Source: DASPSR01 sp035516175 (GTDB taxonomy: Bacteria > Nitrospirota > UBA9217). From it: a DNA stretch of 64,000 nucleotides. Position numbers and translations under genes: made by a program. Every line of letters starts with the position of its first letter. Position 1 is the first letter of the stretch. The notes beneath the pieces are model-generated. The model was not told the origin of the DNA and ran no database searches. It saw only the letters and a program-made list of their open reading frames with translations. Where the stretch lies: positions 1 to 64,000 of the forward strand of contig DATJAO010000066.1 of the NCBI GenBank assembly GCA_035516175.1. The letters run 5' to 3'. Positions 33,624-42,043 of this stretch are shown in pieces.

Positions 33624-34406
33624 TTAATTCGTATGCGGTTGTGCCGGTTTTATGGGTATCGCCTTCGGCGCCGTATTGGGAACGGCTCCCTGTACAGGAG
33701 GAGCTGTTTTTGACTGGGGGGCAGGCGTCCTTTCGGGCTGGGCAGCAGCATCGTATCCATTGGCGGCTGGCACCGGGCTTATCATGATTATGGTCTTCCT
33801 GTTCTTAATCTTGAAGCCTCGGTCAGGCAGTTTTGTCGAATACGCGAGTGCAGCGAGCGAATCCTGAGGTGCGCCATACTTTTCTAGATACTTTACCAGT
33901 TCTTCTGACCGTTCCGATGCGAGCGTCAATGCGTCCTTGGGCGGCACCCTTTTCCTGCCCTTGCCATGCGCGGCAACGGCTTCTGTAGCATTTCCTATGA
34001 AAATATCCTTTCCCTTCAGCCCTTCTTTTTTGAGGAGGGAGCCCAGCTTCAAAAGTGTCTGGGTGTCTTTGGCAAAGGTTTTTGAGCCCGGTGTATAGAG
34101 TGCATCTTCAGCAATGTTTACAATAATGTTGTTCCCTGCAGAAACGACCTCTGCTTTACCGGCCTTTATCTCATCATTCAGACCGTTACTGAATGTTTCG
34201 ACAAGGGGGGCTATCCAGGCGTTTTCCTGTTTTTCTCTGTCTTTGTATCTCTTCAACTCGGCCTTTGCCTTGTCGAGCTCCGGGATGCCGGCCTTCATTC
34301 GTGCGTAGTCAGCGGCCATGGGCTGGAATGTAAGGAAATAAAAGATGGCTGCAGCTCCGAGAGCGGCAAAGAGCAAGGCTGCTAACAGGTATGTCACGAC
34401 TTTCAT
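33624..34406 (-). CDS. Inner-membrane-anchored OmpA/MotB-like protein
   Basis: The 260-residue protein has one N-terminal membrane helix (about 5-26), a short coiled region, and an OmpA-like domain (about 100-215: LYTPGSKTFAKDTQTLLKL, ASERSEELVKYLEKYG, NRKTIIMI). It ends in a proline-rich tail. OmpA-like domains usually bind peptidoglycan. The GGDEF gene follows directly and may be co-regulated. No MotA or TolQR-type partner is nearby. Confidence 0.8.
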   Translation of the reverse strand: MKVVTYLLAALLFAALGAAAIFYFLTFQPMAADYARMKAGIPELDKAKAELKRYKDREKQENAWIAPLVETFSNGLNDEIKAGKAEVVSAGNNIIVNIAEDALYTPGSKTFAKDTQTLLKLGSLLKKEGLKGKDIFIGNATEAVAAHGKGRKRVPPKDALTLASERSEELVKYLEKYGAPQDSLAALAYSTKLPDRGFKIKNRKTIIMISPVPAANGYDAAAQPERTPAPQSKTAPPVQGAVPNTAPKAIPIKPAQPHTN

Positions 34407-34463
34407 ATGGACCTCCCGGTAACTATAAAATATTCAGAATATCGACATCCGGCATGCTTGCGG

Positions 34464-35657
34464 TCACGCGAGCTTGTTGACTGCACGCTCGATTCGGTCA
34501 AGTCCCTTGACGATGGTTTCCATAGAGGTGGCGTAGGAGAGCCGCATGTACGCATCAGCACCGAACGCATCACCTGATACAAGGGCTACCTTCGCTTCTT
34601 CCAACAGATATGCAGCGAGGTCCGAAGAATTCTTGACCAGCTTTCCGTTTATGCTTTTGCCGAAGAGGGGGGATACGCGGGGGAAGGCATAGAACGCCCC
34701 GACGGGCATAAGACAGGACATTCCTGTTATCCTGTTGAGCCGCTCAACCATGTACTTTCTTCTTTTGTCGAACTCGCTGTTCATGGCCTGAATAAAATCC
34801 TGGGGACCACGGAGCGCCTCCACTGCCGCCTTCTGCGATATGGATGTGGGATTCGAGGTGCTCTGGCTCTGGATATTGGCCATGGCTGTAATAACGTCCT
34901 GCGGTCCTGCGGCATAACCAATGCGCCAGCCGGTCATGGCGTGAGATTTGGACACCCCATTTACCACAATGGTCAAATCCTTGATCTTCGGACCGAACGA
35001 AGCAATGCTAAAATGCTGAAATCCGTCGTAGATGAGCTTTTCGTATATTTCATCTGAGATAACGTAGAGCTTGTGCTTCACGGCAACGGCAGCGATCTCT
35101 TCAAGGGTCTTCTTGTCATAGGCAAGGCCGGTAGGGTTGGAAGGGCTGTTCAGGATGACGGCCTTGGTCTTGTGAGTCACCGCATTTTCAAGCTTTTTCG
35201 CCGAAAGCTTGAACCTTTCATCTTCCGTGGTTTCCACAATGATTGGCGTGGCATCGTTCAAGATGACCTGGTCCGGATACGAGACCCAGTACGGTGAAGG
35301 AATGATCACCTCATCCCCGGGATCGAACAGCGCCTCCGCGATATTGTACAGGCTGTGTTTCGCCCCGCATGATATAAGGACCTGAGATCTGTTGTACGTG
35401 AGCCCGTTATCTTTTTTGAATTTATCTACGACCGCTTCCTTGAGTTCATCCGTGCCCGAGGCGGGAGTGTATTTGGTAAACCCGGCTTGAATCGCTTTCT
35501 TGGCGGCTTCTTTGACATTCTCCGGTGTGTCGAAATCCGGCTCACCGACGCCGAAATCAACCACGTCGATCCCCTGTGCCTTCATTGCCTTGGCTTTGGC
35601 CGCTGTTGCCAGCGTGGGAGAAGGCTTTATCGCCGAAGCTCTTTTCGCAATTCCCAT
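34464..35657 (-). CDS. aspC: Pyridoxal-phosphate aspartate aminotransferase (class I, Ib type)
   Basis: The 397-residue enzyme moves the amino group between aspartate and 2-oxoglutarate. It has the N-terminal DFGVGEPDFDTP, the NPTG motif (SPSNPTG), SDEIYEKLIYDG and the PLP lysine Lys237 in VNGVSKSHAMTGWRIGY. The same fold in some bacteria also accepts prephenate, so a wider substrate range is possible. A promoter lies 35 bp upstream, and it probably leads the group with the OmpA-like and GGDEF genes, 57 bp downstream. Confidence 0.93.
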   Translation of the reverse strand: MGIAKRASAIKPSPTLATAAKAKAMKAQGIDVVDFGVGEPDFDTPENVKEAAKKAIQAGFTKYTPASGTDELKEAVVDKFKKDNGLTYNRSQVLISCGAKHSLYNIAEALFDPGDEVIIPSPYWVSYPDQVILNDATPIIVETTEDERFKLSAKKLENAVTHKTKAVILNSPSNPTGLAYDKKTLEEIAAVAVKHKLYVISDEIYEKLIYDGFQHFSIASFGPKIKDLTIVVNGVSKSHAMTGWRIGYAAGPQDVITAMANIQSQSTSNPTSISQKAAVEALRGPQDFIQAMNSEFDKRRKYMVERLNRITGMSCLMPVGAFYAFPRVSPLFGKSINGKLVKNSSDLAAYLLEEAKVALVSGDAFGADAYMRLSYATSMETIVKGLDRIERAVNKLA

Positions 35658-35691
35658 ATGCGTTTAAAAACCTTTCTTGCACCTATGATAA

Positions 35692-35720
35692 ATTATATGG
35701 ACCGTAAAATTTTTTATCAC
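35692..35720 (-). promoter_or_regulatory. Sigma-70-type promoter of the aspartate aminotransferase gene
   Basis: On the minus strand GTGATA (35720-35715) and a perfect TATAAT (35697-35692) are 17 bp apart. The ATG is at 35657. Confidence 0.5.
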
Positions 35721-35828
35721 ATACACAGGTTAAAGTCAAATGGTTTCTTGGCGACTGCACGGAAAAACCAGAGATTGTCGTTCTCTCAATCGTGTTTACA
35801 CAAAGTTACTCACGAATTTATTCATGGG

Positions 35829-35857
35829 TTGCAAATGCACCAGAAGTGTGTTAGAAT
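35829..35857 (+). promoter_or_regulatory. Sigma-70-type promoter of the small membrane protein gene
   Basis: TTGCAA (35829-35834) and TAGAAT (35852-35857) are 17 bp apart. The ATG at 35879 follows GGAGG, so the leader is very short. Confidence 0.55.
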
Positions 35858-35878
35858 TTTTTCATTTTCGGAGGTGGT

Positions 35879-36271
35879 ATGCTTGGATTTTTGCTGCGCT
35901 GGTCTATAAATCTGCTGGCCTTGGTCACTGCAGCGATCCTCATAAAAGGGATCCGGATACAAAGCATTGAGATGGGAATTCTCGCAGCTGGCATCCTCGG
36001 TATCGTGAACGCCGTCATTAGGCCAGTGGTACTCGTTCTCACGCTCCCCATCAATCTCCTCACCCTTGGACTCTTTACCTTGGTGATTAATGCGGCCATG
36101 CTCAAGCTTGTCTCCATGGTGGTGCCGGGATTCGTCATCGAGAGTTTCGCGTCCGCATTCCTTGGTGCCCTCATTGTTAGCGTTGTCAGCTGGACGCTGA
36201 ATATCTTTGTAGGTGGGGACGGGAAGGTGGTCTTTATCAAGAGAGTAAATAAGAACGGCGACCGGCGCTGA
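35879..36271 (+). CDS. Small membrane protein of the phage holin-like family 4 (YvlD type)
   Basis: The 130-residue protein has four hydrophobic helices. The pattern IVNAVIRPVVLVLTLPINLLTLGLFTLVINAAM is typical of the YvlD family. Despite the family name no phage genes are nearby and it is likely a housekeeping envelope protein. GGAGG lies five bases before the ATG. It precedes cbiM by 40 bp. Confidence 0.85.
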   Translation: MLGFLLRWSINLLALVTAAILIKGIRIQSIEMGILAAGILGIVNAVIRPVVLVLTLPINLLTLGLFTLVINAAMLKLVSMVVPGFVIESFASAFLGALIVSVVSWTLNIFVGGDGKVVFIKRVNKNGDRR

Positions 36272-36311
36272 TGGAAGTGCTCACGTATAAGAATACCGGG
36301 GATGATACGAT

Positions 36312-37001
36312 ATGACACACATGCATATACCGGACGGCATTTTGCCGATCTGGCTTTGGGTGGTCGGGTTCATCATCATGGCTTTCGCGCTGGCATTCAG
36401 TCTGTACCGGCTCCGTGCAATCGATAAGAAGAAAAAGATCCCGCTGCTCAGCGCCCTGTCTGCCGCCATGCTGGTGGGCATGAGTCTTCCCATTCTCCCC
36501 GGATATCACATCAATCTTACGGTCGTGACAGGCATTCTAATCGGGCCCAGCCTTGGATTCGTTGCTGCGTTCATCGCCAATCTTATCCTCGCCCTCATGG
36601 GCCATGGTGGCATCACCGTCATTGGCCTCAACACCCTGCTTCTCGGCTCGGAAGCTGTTCTGGGCCATTCTCTTTTTTATCTGTTCAAGCGTCTGCCCGT
36701 ATTCCCGCGGGCCGCGCTTGCCACGATGGTGACCCTGTTCATCACCACGACGATTCTTATCGGGATCGTTGCCATATCCCATATTGATCTGGAAATGCTC
36801 CACCATGGCCAGGAGACAAGCCATGGGTCGCAGACGAAGGGATCGGTCTCGACCTTTGCGCTCGTAGTGCTCTCGGTTGGCGTCTTTGGGTGGATCATAG
36901 AGGCTGCGATCACCGGCGCAGTGGTTAAATTCATTTCCCAAGTCAAGCCCGACCTGCTCGGCCATGCGCTGCATAAGGGCAAAGATTCAGGAATACAATG
37001 A
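36312..37001 (+). CDS. cbiM: Cobalt/nickel ECF transporter substrate-binding membrane subunit CbiM
   Basis: The 229-residue integral membrane protein begins MTHMHIPDGILP. In the CbiM/NikM family the extreme N-terminus Met-His coordinates the metal, so the ATG at 36321 (giving MHIPDGILP) may be the true or processed start, although the ribosome-site spacing favours 36312. Later landmarks are GYHINLTVVTGILIGPSLGF and the GHGG/LGSEA segment. cbiQ overlaps its end region and cbiO follows. No cbiN is present. Cobalt versus nickel cannot be decided. Confidence 0.9.
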   Translation: MTHMHIPDGILPIWLWVVGFIIMAFALAFSLYRLRAIDKKKKIPLLSALSAAMLVGMSLPILPGYHINLTVVTGILIGPSLGFVAAFIANLILALMGHGGITVIGLNTLLLGSEAVLGHSLFYLFKRLPVFPRAALATMVTLFITTTILIGIVAISHIDLEMLHHGQETSHGSQTKGSVSTFALVVLSVGVFGWIIEAAITGAVVKFISQVKPDLLGHALHKGKDSGIQ

Positions 37002-37011
37002 GGAAACGGTC

Positions 37012-37716
37012 GTGATCGATGTTGCAAGGATTGACTACTGGGCGGCGAGCGGAACGGGACCCTTTCATCGGGCTTCGACCCTCTCCAAGATACTGTTCCT
37101 GCTCCTTGTGGTAGGGGGGGCGGTAACAGCAAAGAGCCCCTACCCGCTCATGGCTGGATATGTCGTGATCCTCGTGGCGGTCTCCAGTTCGCGACTGCCC
37201 TGGGCCAGGATGGTAGTGCTCTCTCTCTATTCGGTTATATTCGCGCTTCTCTACGGCATCAGCCTCCGGGGAGGGGGATGGGTCTATGCACTCTTGATCT
37301 TCAAGGCGATTACACCTGCTTTTGCCATGCTTGCGCTCATTGTGAGTACTCCCTATCCGAAAATATTTTCCCTAATCAGTACAGCACTTCCCGAGATGCT
37401 GGCCGCGGGCCTGTTCATGACCTACCGCACGCTTTTCATCCTCCTCGACATGATGGGCAATTTCGCCGCTGCCATACGACTGCGCGGCGGGTTCTCTCCG
37501 GGGAGCCTCTTTAAAAATAGCTCCAACATCTCGAAAGGCATCGGCATGCTGCTGGTGAAGGCCGTTGAGCGCTCCTCGCGGCTCTACGCGGTCATGGCGG
37601 TCCGGGGCTACAGCGGGAGCATGGCGCGAAAAGGCATGGATCGACTTCGAAGGGAAGACTGGCTCCCGCTAGCAACAGGCTGTGTCGTACTTCTGCTCGC
37701 GGTTATATGGAAGTAA
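37012..37716 (+). CDS. cbiQ: ECF transporter transmembrane subunit CbiQ
   Basis: The protein of about 234 residues couples ATP hydrolysis to the metal-binding subunit. It has several membrane helices and two coupling motifs near AIRLRGGFSPG and AVRGYSGS. I place the start at GTG 37012, nine bases after GAGG; the frame is open to an ATG at 36964 inside cbiM, which lacks a ribosome site. It follows cbiM and precedes cbiO by 242 bp of gap. Confidence 0.88.
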   Translation: MIDVARIDYWAASGTGPFHRASTLSKILFLLLVVGGAVTAKSPYPLMAGYVVILVAVSSSRLPWARMVVLSLYSVIFALLYGISLRGGGWVYALLIFKAITPAFAMLALIVSTPYPKIFSLISTALPEMLAAGLFMTYRTLFILLDMMGNFAAAIRLRGGFSPGSLFKNSSNISKGIGMLLVKAVERSSRLYAVMAVRGYSGSMARKGMDRLRREDWLPLATGCVVLLLAVIWK

Positions 37717-37958
37717 AACCAAGGATAGACGTAGGCGGTAGGCAGTGGTAACTTGCGACTCATATTTCTGTCCACATGGCAAGAAGAGTTCAAGAGATAC
37801 TATCACGCATGGTGCAAAGGGGAGGAATTACGCGAATAGGATACTTGTGAGAGTTTACATGCGTGATAATCTTCCCATAATTCTTGAAATTTATGTCGCT
37901 TAGATGCGCCTACTTTTGATAAAGTTTTATACTCCGGCCTTTCCGGATTCAGGATTTT

Positions 37959-38792
37959 ATGGAACCCCTTGTAACGGTAAGCTGTCTTAAACATATCTAT
38001 CCAGACACTACGGAGATCCAAATCTGCGGCCTGGATTTCGTGGTGAAGCGGGGAGAGCGGGTGGCGATACTCGGTGGAAACGGGTCTGGTAAAACCACCC
38101 TGCTCTACCATGTCCTCGGCTTGCTCGCGCCGAACGAGGGCAGGGTTTCTGTTTTCGGTGTGAACCCATCGTCACGCTATAATGCCATCCGGGAGCGTAT
38201 CGGCGTGCTCCTTCAGAGCGTTGATGAGCAGATCCTGTCCCCGACGGTGTGGGATGATATTTCTTTTTCTCCTCGGAACTACGGCTATGATAGGGAAGAG
38301 ATTGCGCAGATGGTCGAGCAGGTCATGGCTGAGCTCGGGATTCAGCACTTGCGTGATAAGATCTGTCACTATCTCTCCGGCGGAGAGAAGAGAAAAGTGG
38401 CGCTCGCGGGGGCGCTCGTGATGCGCCCCGAACTGCTGATCCTGGACGAACCGTTCGAGGGGCTCGACTCCCGCTCGCGGGCGGAACTGGTGACGCTCTT
38501 GAACAAGCGGAACCAGGAAGGCATGACGATTGTCATGTCCACACACGACCTCAACCTGGTGGCAAGTTTCGCCGACCGGGTCTATGTTCTGTCCAAAGGA
38601 AAGGGTGTGGTGACGGCCGGTACGCCAGCGCAGATATTTTTGCAGGCCGAGGCGCTCAGGGCTTCGAACATCGATCCGCCACTTCTGGCCGAGCTTTTTC
38701 TCAAGCTGCGGGAACGGGGAGTGGCTGTCGGCATGCCAGCCTACGTGGACCAAGCAGTCGACGACCTAGTCCGACTTTTGAAAGCCCGATAA
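37959..38792 (+). CDS. cbiO: ECF transporter ATPase CbiO
   Basis: The 277-residue ABC ATPase has Walker A GGNGSGKTT, Q-loop LLQSVDEQILSP, signature LSGGEKRKVALA, Walker B LLILDEPFEGLD and the switch His in STHDLNLV. It energises CbiMQ. The 242-bp gap before it (37717-37958) holds short TAGGCGGTAGGCAGT-like repeats and no gene. Confidence 0.94.
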   Translation: MEPLVTVSCLKHIYPDTTEIQICGLDFVVKRGERVAILGGNGSGKTTLLYHVLGLLAPNEGRVSVFGVNPSSRYNAIRERIGVLLQSVDEQILSPTVWDDISFSPRNYGYDREEIAQMVEQVMAELGIQHLRDKICHYLSGGEKRKVALAGALVMRPELLILDEPFEGLDSRSRAELVTLLNKRNQEGMTIVMSTHDLNLVASFADRVYVLSKGKGVVTAGTPAQIFLQAEALRASNIDPPLLAELFLKLRERGVAVGMPAYVDQAVDDLVRLLKAR

Positions 38793-38835
38793 ACGGGTGA
38801 GGGATCAGCCTGTATCTAACAGGGAGGTAAGGAGA

Positions 38836-40089
38836 ATGCCGAACGGGAGTTTTGAACATAGGAAGGATATCTTGATCTTTTCCATAATATCCACGCTGCT
38901 TGCTGCAGTCATAATCGGAGCTGCTGCAGGATTCTCCTTTTCTCGCGGGAACGGAGCCGGTCTTCTTCTGATCATAGCTCTCTTGCTGGTTGTCCCTCTT
39001 TTGTCATATCTTCTCTACAAGAAGATGATTTTCCCCTATTATAGGAGGTTGGAGGATTCGAACCTTGAACTGCATCTTAAGCATGAGGAACTTCTCGATA
39101 TCAAGGACGACCTGTTCATAAAATTTCTCGGCATCTATGACGTGAACTACGCTGCAAATTCGCCGCGCATGTTCAAAAGCCGTATGCAAGATGTTGCTGA
39201 CATTACGGCCCGGGTCATGGAGGCTGATGCATGCTTCATCTTTCTCTACGACAGAAAAAAGGATGAGCTTGTGCTCCAGGCAGCAAACAAGGATTATGAG
39301 GAGAAGGAGGGGAATGTCCGCATACCACTGGGTGAGGGCATAGAAGGTTGGGTCGGGAGGAGGCTTGAGCCTGTGATGTCGAAGGATTTCCTTCATGATG
39401 CACGGTTCCGGGAAACGTCAGGGCTTGTCCTAACCAATTATACTTCGCTCTATTGCTTCCCTCTCTATGTGTATTCAAACGGCGCCCTCGTAGGGGTCAT
39501 GGAGGTGCTGTATAGCAAGGCGAAGAACTTCACCGATGAGGAAATAAACTTTTTTACGACCCTTTCAGGTATTATTGCCACGACCGTTCAAAACGAGCAG
39601 ATGCAGCTTGAGCTACGAAAGATGAACATGGAGCTTGAACAATGGGTTGCGGAAAAAACCGAGGAACTGCGGGCTTCCGAGGAGCGCTATAGGACGCTAG
39701 TCGAGAACGCCTGCGAGTCCATCTTCGTTCTCGCAGAGAATGGCGATATCGTCTTTGCGAACGAGCAGGCGGCGCGTTTGACCGGTTATAGCAAATATGA
39801 CCTTTTACACAAGAACCTTTTCGAGCTTTTTGTCGAGCCTGGCCAGCCCAAAGGAATCCTCGCTGACGTCACACCGGAGCACCAGTCAATCATGCACGGG
39901 GCTCTCAGGCAGACCGATGGCACGGTCGTGCCGGTAGAGGTCAGCGCTGTCGGGCTTTTACTGATGGGCAAGCGTTTTGTCCAGTCCGTGGTGCGTGATA
40001 TGTCATCCCGTGTGCGTCTCGAAAAGCTCTTGGAAGAGAAGGAAAGCGAAATATCCGCCCTCAAGTCTAAATTGAAGGCCTTACCATAA
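38836..40089 (+). CDS. Membrane-anchored GAF-PAS sensor protein without output domain
   Basis: The 417-residue protein has two membrane helices (about 12-37 and 43-62), a GAF domain (about 105-270), a coiled coil (about 270-300) and a PAS domain (about 300-405). It ends with a short coiled coil and no kinase, GGDEF or DNA-binding domain. The start at 38836 is chosen for the GGAGGTAAGGAGA directly upstream; 13 more codons are open before it. It may act on a separate partner. It follows cbiO. Confidence 0.82.
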   Translation: MPNGSFEHRKDILIFSIISTLLAAVIIGAAAGFSFSRGNGAGLLLIIALLLVVPLLSYLLYKKMIFPYYRRLEDSNLELHLKHEELLDIKDDLFIKFLGIYDVNYAANSPRMFKSRMQDVADITARVMEADACFIFLYDRKKDELVLQAANKDYEEKEGNVRIPLGEGIEGWVGRRLEPVMSKDFLHDARFRETSGLVLTNYTSLYCFPLYVYSNGALVGVMEVLYSKAKNFTDEEINFFTTLSGIIATTVQNEQMQLELRKMNMELEQWVAEKTEELRASEERYRTLVENACESIFVLAENGDIVFANEQAARLTGYSKYDLLHKNLFELFVEPGQPKGILADVTPEHQSIMHGALRQTDGTVVPVEVSAVGLLLMGKRFVQSVVRDMSSRVRLEKLLEEKESEISALKSKLKALP

Positions 40090-40130
40090 TCGTCTGAGCA
40101 GGCATTGCTATCTCCTTTTATTTTTTTACC

Positions 40131-40159
40131 TTTACATATCTGTGAACCTATGGTATAAA
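40131..40159 (+). promoter_or_regulatory. Sigma-70-type promoter of the lpt-rpoN-pts operon
   Basis: TTTACA (40131-40136) and TATAAA (40154-40159) are 17 bp apart. The transcript would begin at about 40166, immediately before the hairpin at 40168-40190. Confidence 0.6.
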
Positions 40160-40167
40160 TTATGCAT

Positions 40168-40190
40168 ATGGCGGCCTTACAGGCCGCCAT
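40168..40190 (+). promoter_or_regulatory. GC-rich hairpin at the predicted 5' end of the lpt-rpoN-pts transcript
   Basis: ATGGCGGCC (40168-40176) and GGCCGCCAT (40182-40190) form a perfect 9-bp stem with a TTACA loop. It could instead be a terminator for the GAF-PAS gene, but what follows is AATAACTTTATTAA and not a T-run. Its place right after a promoter suggests a 5' stem-loop in the mRNA, perhaps for stability. Confidence 0.5.
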
Positions 40191-40209
40191 AATAACTTTA
40201 TTAATTATT

Positions 40210-40776
40210 ATGAAGGTATACGGGAAATTTTTCAAAGCATTCGCGGCACTCCTTGTAATTGCAGCGTTAGTCTATAGCGGTTACCTTCTGCTGCGTGGAG
40301 CAGATCTTACCATGCCAGCACTGTTCACGCCGGTTCCCGGCGCACGGCTGCTCATGAGCATGGAAGGCTTCAAATTTGCACAATCAGAGGACGGCAGGGT
40401 TTCCTGGCGGATGAACGCTCGCAGTGCCAATCTCTATTCAAGTAAAGAAGCACAGTTGAAGGATATAGAGATTGTCTATATTACACCTGAAAATAAGGAA
40501 GCTGCGCTCATCGGGGACGTGGGGATTATGGACACGGTCACGGGAAATGCTTCCGTACGACGGGACTCGCATGAAGTGAGGGTGGTTACGGGTGACGGCT
40601 ATCTTCTCACGACAGATTCTCTCACGTGGAAGGCCGGCGATCGCCTTGTGTTGACACCCGACCCGTTCAAACTGCTCGGCAGCGAGATCTACCTCGAAGG
40701 ACGTGGACTGACGGCGAACGTGGACATGCGGAAGATCGTTGTGAACAATAATGTTAAAGCAGTTCTTCAGGAATAG
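40210..40776 (+). CDS. lptC: LPS export protein LptC
   Basis: The 188-residue protein has one N-terminal membrane helix (about 9-28) and a periplasmic beta-jellyroll domain of the LptC family (MEGFKFAQSEDGRVSWRMNA, DIEIVYITPENKEAALIGDVGIMD, GYLLTTDSLTW). It takes lipopolysaccharide from the LptFG-LptB extractor to LptA. The start at ATG 40210 avoids the hairpin, which the longer frame would translate. It overlaps lptA. Confidence 0.88.
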   Translation: MKVYGKFFKAFAALLVIAALVYSGYLLLRGADLTMPALFTPVPGARLLMSMEGFKFAQSEDGRVSWRMNARSANLYSSKEAQLKDIEIVYITPENKEAALIGDVGIMDTVTGNASVRRDSHEVRVVTGDGYLLTTDSLTWKAGDRLVLTPDPFKLLGSEIYLEGRGLTANVDMRKIVVNNNVKAVLQE

Positions 40777-41260
40777 CTTCTTCATGATCGCTTCTGTTGT
40801 TCTTGTTGCGGCCATGCCGGTGAATGGTGGTCCGGAGAAAGGCAAGCGGGAGCCTATAGTGATCACCTCTCGGCGCATGCAGGCCGACAAACTCGGTGAC
40901 AAAGTGACGTTTACGGGAGACGTGATCCTCAAAAAAGAGGCGATGACACTCAATTCTGATTCAATGATCGTTTTTTATGATGTTGCGACGAAGGGCATAA
41001 GGGAGATCGAGGCATCCGGCAACGTCGTGGTACGGAAGGAAGGCAGGGTAGCATTTTCGAACAGGGCGGTCTATGACAGCCGAGAAGAAAAGATTGTCTT
41101 GACCGGAGACCCACGCATCGTAGAGAACGAAAATCAGCTACGCGGGGAGAAAATAACGCTGTTTATGCGTGATGACCGCAGTATTGTCGAGGGAGGGAAA
41201 GGCCTCTTCTACCAGGACAAGTACCAGGGTAAGCAAACCGAAATCAAGAAGAGGCGATAA
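40751..41260 (+). CDS. lptA: LPS transport periplasmic protein LptA
   Basis: The 169-residue protein has a signal peptide and an OstA-like domain: ITSRRMQADKLGDKVTFTGDV, EASGNVVVRKEGR and DPRIVENENQLRGEKITLFM. It bridges LPS across the periplasm. It overlaps lptC by 26 bases and is followed by lptB after nine bases. Confidence 0.9.
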   Translation: MLKQFFRNSFFMIASVVLVAAMPVNGGPEKGKREPIVITSRRMQADKLGDKVTFTGDVILKKEAMTLNSDSMIVFYDVATKGIREIEASGNVVVRKEGRVAFSNRAVYDSREEKIVLTGDPRIVENENQLRGEKITLFMRDDRSIVEGGKGLFYQDKYQGKQTEIKKRR

Positions 41261-41269
41261 TCGAGAAGC

Positions 41270-41995
41270 ATGACGCAGGCTCTTGAGGCAAAAAAACTGG
41301 AAAAGAGCTACCGAGGCAGGAAGATTGTCCAAGGGGTAAGTGTCCAGGTTAAGTATGGAGAAGTTGTAGGCCTGCTCGGTCCGAACGGGGCGGGAAAGAC
41401 CACGACCTTCTACATGGTCGTCGGGCTTGTGAAGCCGGATAAGGGGAGGGTACTTCTCGACGGTACAGACATCACCAAGATGCCGATGCACCAGAGGGCG
41501 CGGGATGGAATCGGTTATCTGCCGCAGGAGCCATCGGTTTTCCGGAAACTCACTGTAGCCGAGAACCTCATGGCTATCCTTGAGACCATGGACCTGTCGG
41601 TGCTTGAGCGCAAGGAACGAAGGGACAGCCTTTTGCATGAGCTAGGGATCGCGCATCTTGCGGACAGCAAAGCCTATACACTCTCGGGGGGAGAACGGAG
41701 ACGCCTTGAGATCGCTCGGGCCCTCACACTGTCTCCCAAATTCATCTTACTGGACGAACCTTTCGCTGGCATCGATCCGCTTGCGGTACAGGATATCCAG
41801 GGGATCATTTCCCTCTTGAAGAGCAAGGGGATCGGGATCCTGATCACTGACCATAATGTGCGGGAGACGCTCGCTATTACCGACAGGGCCTACATCATCA
41901 GTGAGGGAAAGATCATTGAAGCAGGGACACCAGCGGAGATTACGACAAGTCCGCGGGTCAGAGAATTTTATCTGGGTGAGGCTTTTCGGTTATAA
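41270..41995 (+). CDS. lptB: LPS export ABC transporter ATPase LptB
   Basis: The 241-residue ATPase has Walker A GPNGAGKTT, the Q-loop LPQEPSVFRKL, signature LSGGERRRLEIARAL, Walker B FILLDEPFAGIDP and ITDHNVRETL, all typical of LptB. The membrane partners LptF and LptG are not in the window. rpoN follows, a classical order. Confidence 0.95.
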   Translation: MTQALEAKKLEKSYRGRKIVQGVSVQVKYGEVVGLLGPNGAGKTTTFYMVVGLVKPDKGRVLLDGTDITKMPMHQRARDGIGYLPQEPSVFRKLTVAENLMAILETMDLSVLERKERRDSLLHELGIAHLADSKAYTLSGGERRRLEIARALTLSPKFILLDEPFAGIDPLAVQDIQGIISLLKSKGIGILITDHNVRETLAITDRAYIISEGKIIEAGTPAEITTSPRVREFYLGEAFRL

Positions 41996-42043
41996 CATAA
42001 TTAGACATATGAAATCTCAAGTTTTTTCTCTGCAAATCATAAT

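Noticed and set aside
35879..36271. Holin-like protein as a sign of prophage
   Set aside because: The YvlD-type family is chromosomal and widespread; no other phage gene is near.
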